Part shown: positions 63,352 to 64,000 of the stretch, piece after piece
Position numbering within the stretch: the first letter of the stretch is position 1
Layout of the letters: each line of letters begins with the position of its first letter
NCBI RefSeq assembly: GCF_018614075.1
Contig: NZ_JAGGOZ010000010.1
Span: forward strand, 62,001 to 126,000
Reading direction: 5' to 3'
DNA length: 64,000 nucleotides
Origin: Streptomyces sp. ISL-94
Lineage (GTDB): Bacteria; Actinomycetota; Actinomycetes; Streptomycetales; Streptomycetaceae
Made by a program: the position numbers and the translations under genes
The notes under the pieces: model-generated
Databases searched by the model: none
What the model saw: the letters and a program-made list of their open reading frames with translations, nothing else
What the model was told of the DNA's origin: nothing

Positions 63352-63480
63352 ATGCCCGCAGCCCAGCCGTCCACCGAGCGGCTAGAAACAGAGCGAACAG
63401 AGCGTGCACTACCAGCCGGGACACCGGCTGGCCTGTCGTCACCGAGCCCTGCGAACTGCCCCCAGGTGAGCCCATCATGA
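63352..63480 (+). CDS. Short upstream ORF translationally coupled to glgE
   Basis: ATG 63352 has AGGAG six bases upstream and encodes 42 residues (MPAAQPSTERLETERTERAL, Pro/Ser-rich C-terminus) ending in TGA that overlaps the glgE ATG (ATGA). The sequence MPA with a Ser/Thr/Glu-rich start resembles the N-terminal extension of longer GlgE annotations, so it could be either a leader peptide or the original GlgE N-terminus moved out of frame by an indel. Confidence 0.5.
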   Translation: MPAAQPSTERLETERTERALPAGTPAGLSSPSPANCPQVSPS

Positions 63481-64000
63481 TCGGTCGCATTCCCGTGCTG
63501 GACGTCCGCCCCGCCGTCGACTGCGGCGCCAGACCCGCCAAGGCGGTGGTGGACGAGGTATTCGAGATCTCCGCCACCGTGTTCCGCGAAGGACACGACG
63601 CCGTAGCCGCCCACGTCGTGCTCCGAGACCCGAGCGGGCGGCTGCGGCCCCCCGTGCCCATGCGGGAGCTCGCCCCCGGCACCGACCGGTGGGGGGCCCG
63701 GGTCTCCGCCGAGGTCGAGGGGAGGTGGACGTACACCGTCGAGGCCTGGAGCGATCCGGTGGCCACCTGGCGTGCCCATGCCGCCATCAAGATCCCGGCC
63801 GGGATCGACACCGGGCTCATGCTCCTCGAAGGCGCGGACCTCTACGAGCGGGCCGGCACCCGGATGCCCAAGCGCGACGGCCGCCAGGACGTGCTCGCCG
63901 CCGCCGAGACCATGCGGGACGAGGACCTGGAGGTCTCCGTACGGTACGCGGCCGCCCTCGCACCGGCCGTCGACGCCGCCCTCGCCCGGCGCCCGTACCG
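63477..64000 (+). CDS. glgE: Maltosyltransferase GlgE, N-terminal part
   Basis: The 174 residues in the window start MIGRIPVLDVRPAVDCGARP and continue with ISATVFREGHDAVAAHVVLR, MRELAPGTDRWGARV, TYTVEAWSDPVATWRAHAAI and KIPAGIDTGLMLLEGADLYE. This is the N-terminal domain of alpha-1,4-glucan:maltose-1-phosphate maltosyltransferase, which elongates glucans from maltose-1-phosphate. The catalytic barrel lies outside the window. The ATG at 63477 overlaps the stop of a short upstream ORF. It is divergent from glgP, with the nucleotidyltransferase remnant between. Confidence 0.93.
   Translation, partial: MIGRIPVLDVRPAVDCGARPAKAVVDEVFEISATVFREGHDAVAAHVVLRDPSGRLRPPVPMRELAPGTDRWGARVSAEVEGRWTYTVEAWSDPVATWRAHAAIKIPAGIDTGLMLLEGADLYERAGTRMPKRDGRQDVLAAAETMRDEDLEVSVRYAAALAPAVDAALARRPY

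Overview
This window is high-GC DNA with strong third-position GC bias, frequent GTG starts, ATGA/GTGA stop-start overlaps and Streptomyces-type gene order (mnmA / cysteine desulfurase; gcvT-gcvH-glyA behind a tandem glycine riboswitch; sdaA; glgP next to glgE). It is almost certainly a Streptomyces or close relative chromosome. No rRNA, tRNA or CRISPR array was seen.

Layout. 1-2.1 kb: a partial SDR gene, a 21-bp tandem repeat, a DUF1330 gene and a deletion scar joining the 3' halves of an AraC regulator and a zinc-independent MDR oxidoreductase. 2.1-7.1 kb: mnmA, a frameshifted amidase, a cysteine desulfurase, a thioesterase and a TRIC-type channel. 7.5-13.8 kb: a five-gene oligopeptide ABC transporter. 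14.2-21.7 kb: two SseB-like proteins, a small P-loop ATPase, then riboswitch-gcvT-gcvH-glyA and sdaA. 22-26.9 kb: an AMIN-like secreted protein, a flavodoxin-like reductase, and a cobalamin riboswitch whose target (cbiM) is split after codon 6 by an IS607-family element and lacks its 3' part; then a PadR regulator. 26.9-29.5 kb: an EF-hand protein and a cyclodipeptide synthase-cytochrome P450 pair that strongly resembles the mycobacterial Rv2275/CYP121 (mycocyclosin) pair. 29.5-38.7 kb: a beta-propeller lipoprotein with a deacetylase, an anti-sigma-type ATPase, an enoyl-CoA hydratase, two L,D-transpeptidases and glgX. 38.8-56.1 kb: a colanic-acid-like exopolysaccharide region (CDP-alcohol transferase, nucleotidyltransferase, WcaI-like and GT4 glycosyltransferases, Wzz-like protein, flippase, polymerase, WcaF-like acetyltransferase, gmd, fcl, WcaJ/CpsE-like initiating transferase) with a large secreted propeller/LamG protein inside it. 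56.5-64 kb: an M4 metalloprotease, a secreted acidic-repeat protein, glgP, a nucleotidyltransferase remnant and the start of glgE.

How parts work together: the cysteine desulfurase can supply sulfur to MnmA. GcvT/GcvH/GlyA/SdaA move one-carbon units between glycine, serine and pyruvate under glycine control. GlgX, GlgP and GlgE belong to alpha-glucan turnover. gmd and fcl would supply GDP-L-fucose to the glycosyltransferases of the exopolysaccharide region. Intergenic DNA is rich in tandem repeats and in a dispersed palindromic repeat family, one copy of which sits inside the cobalamin riboswitch and another at the cbiM truncation point.
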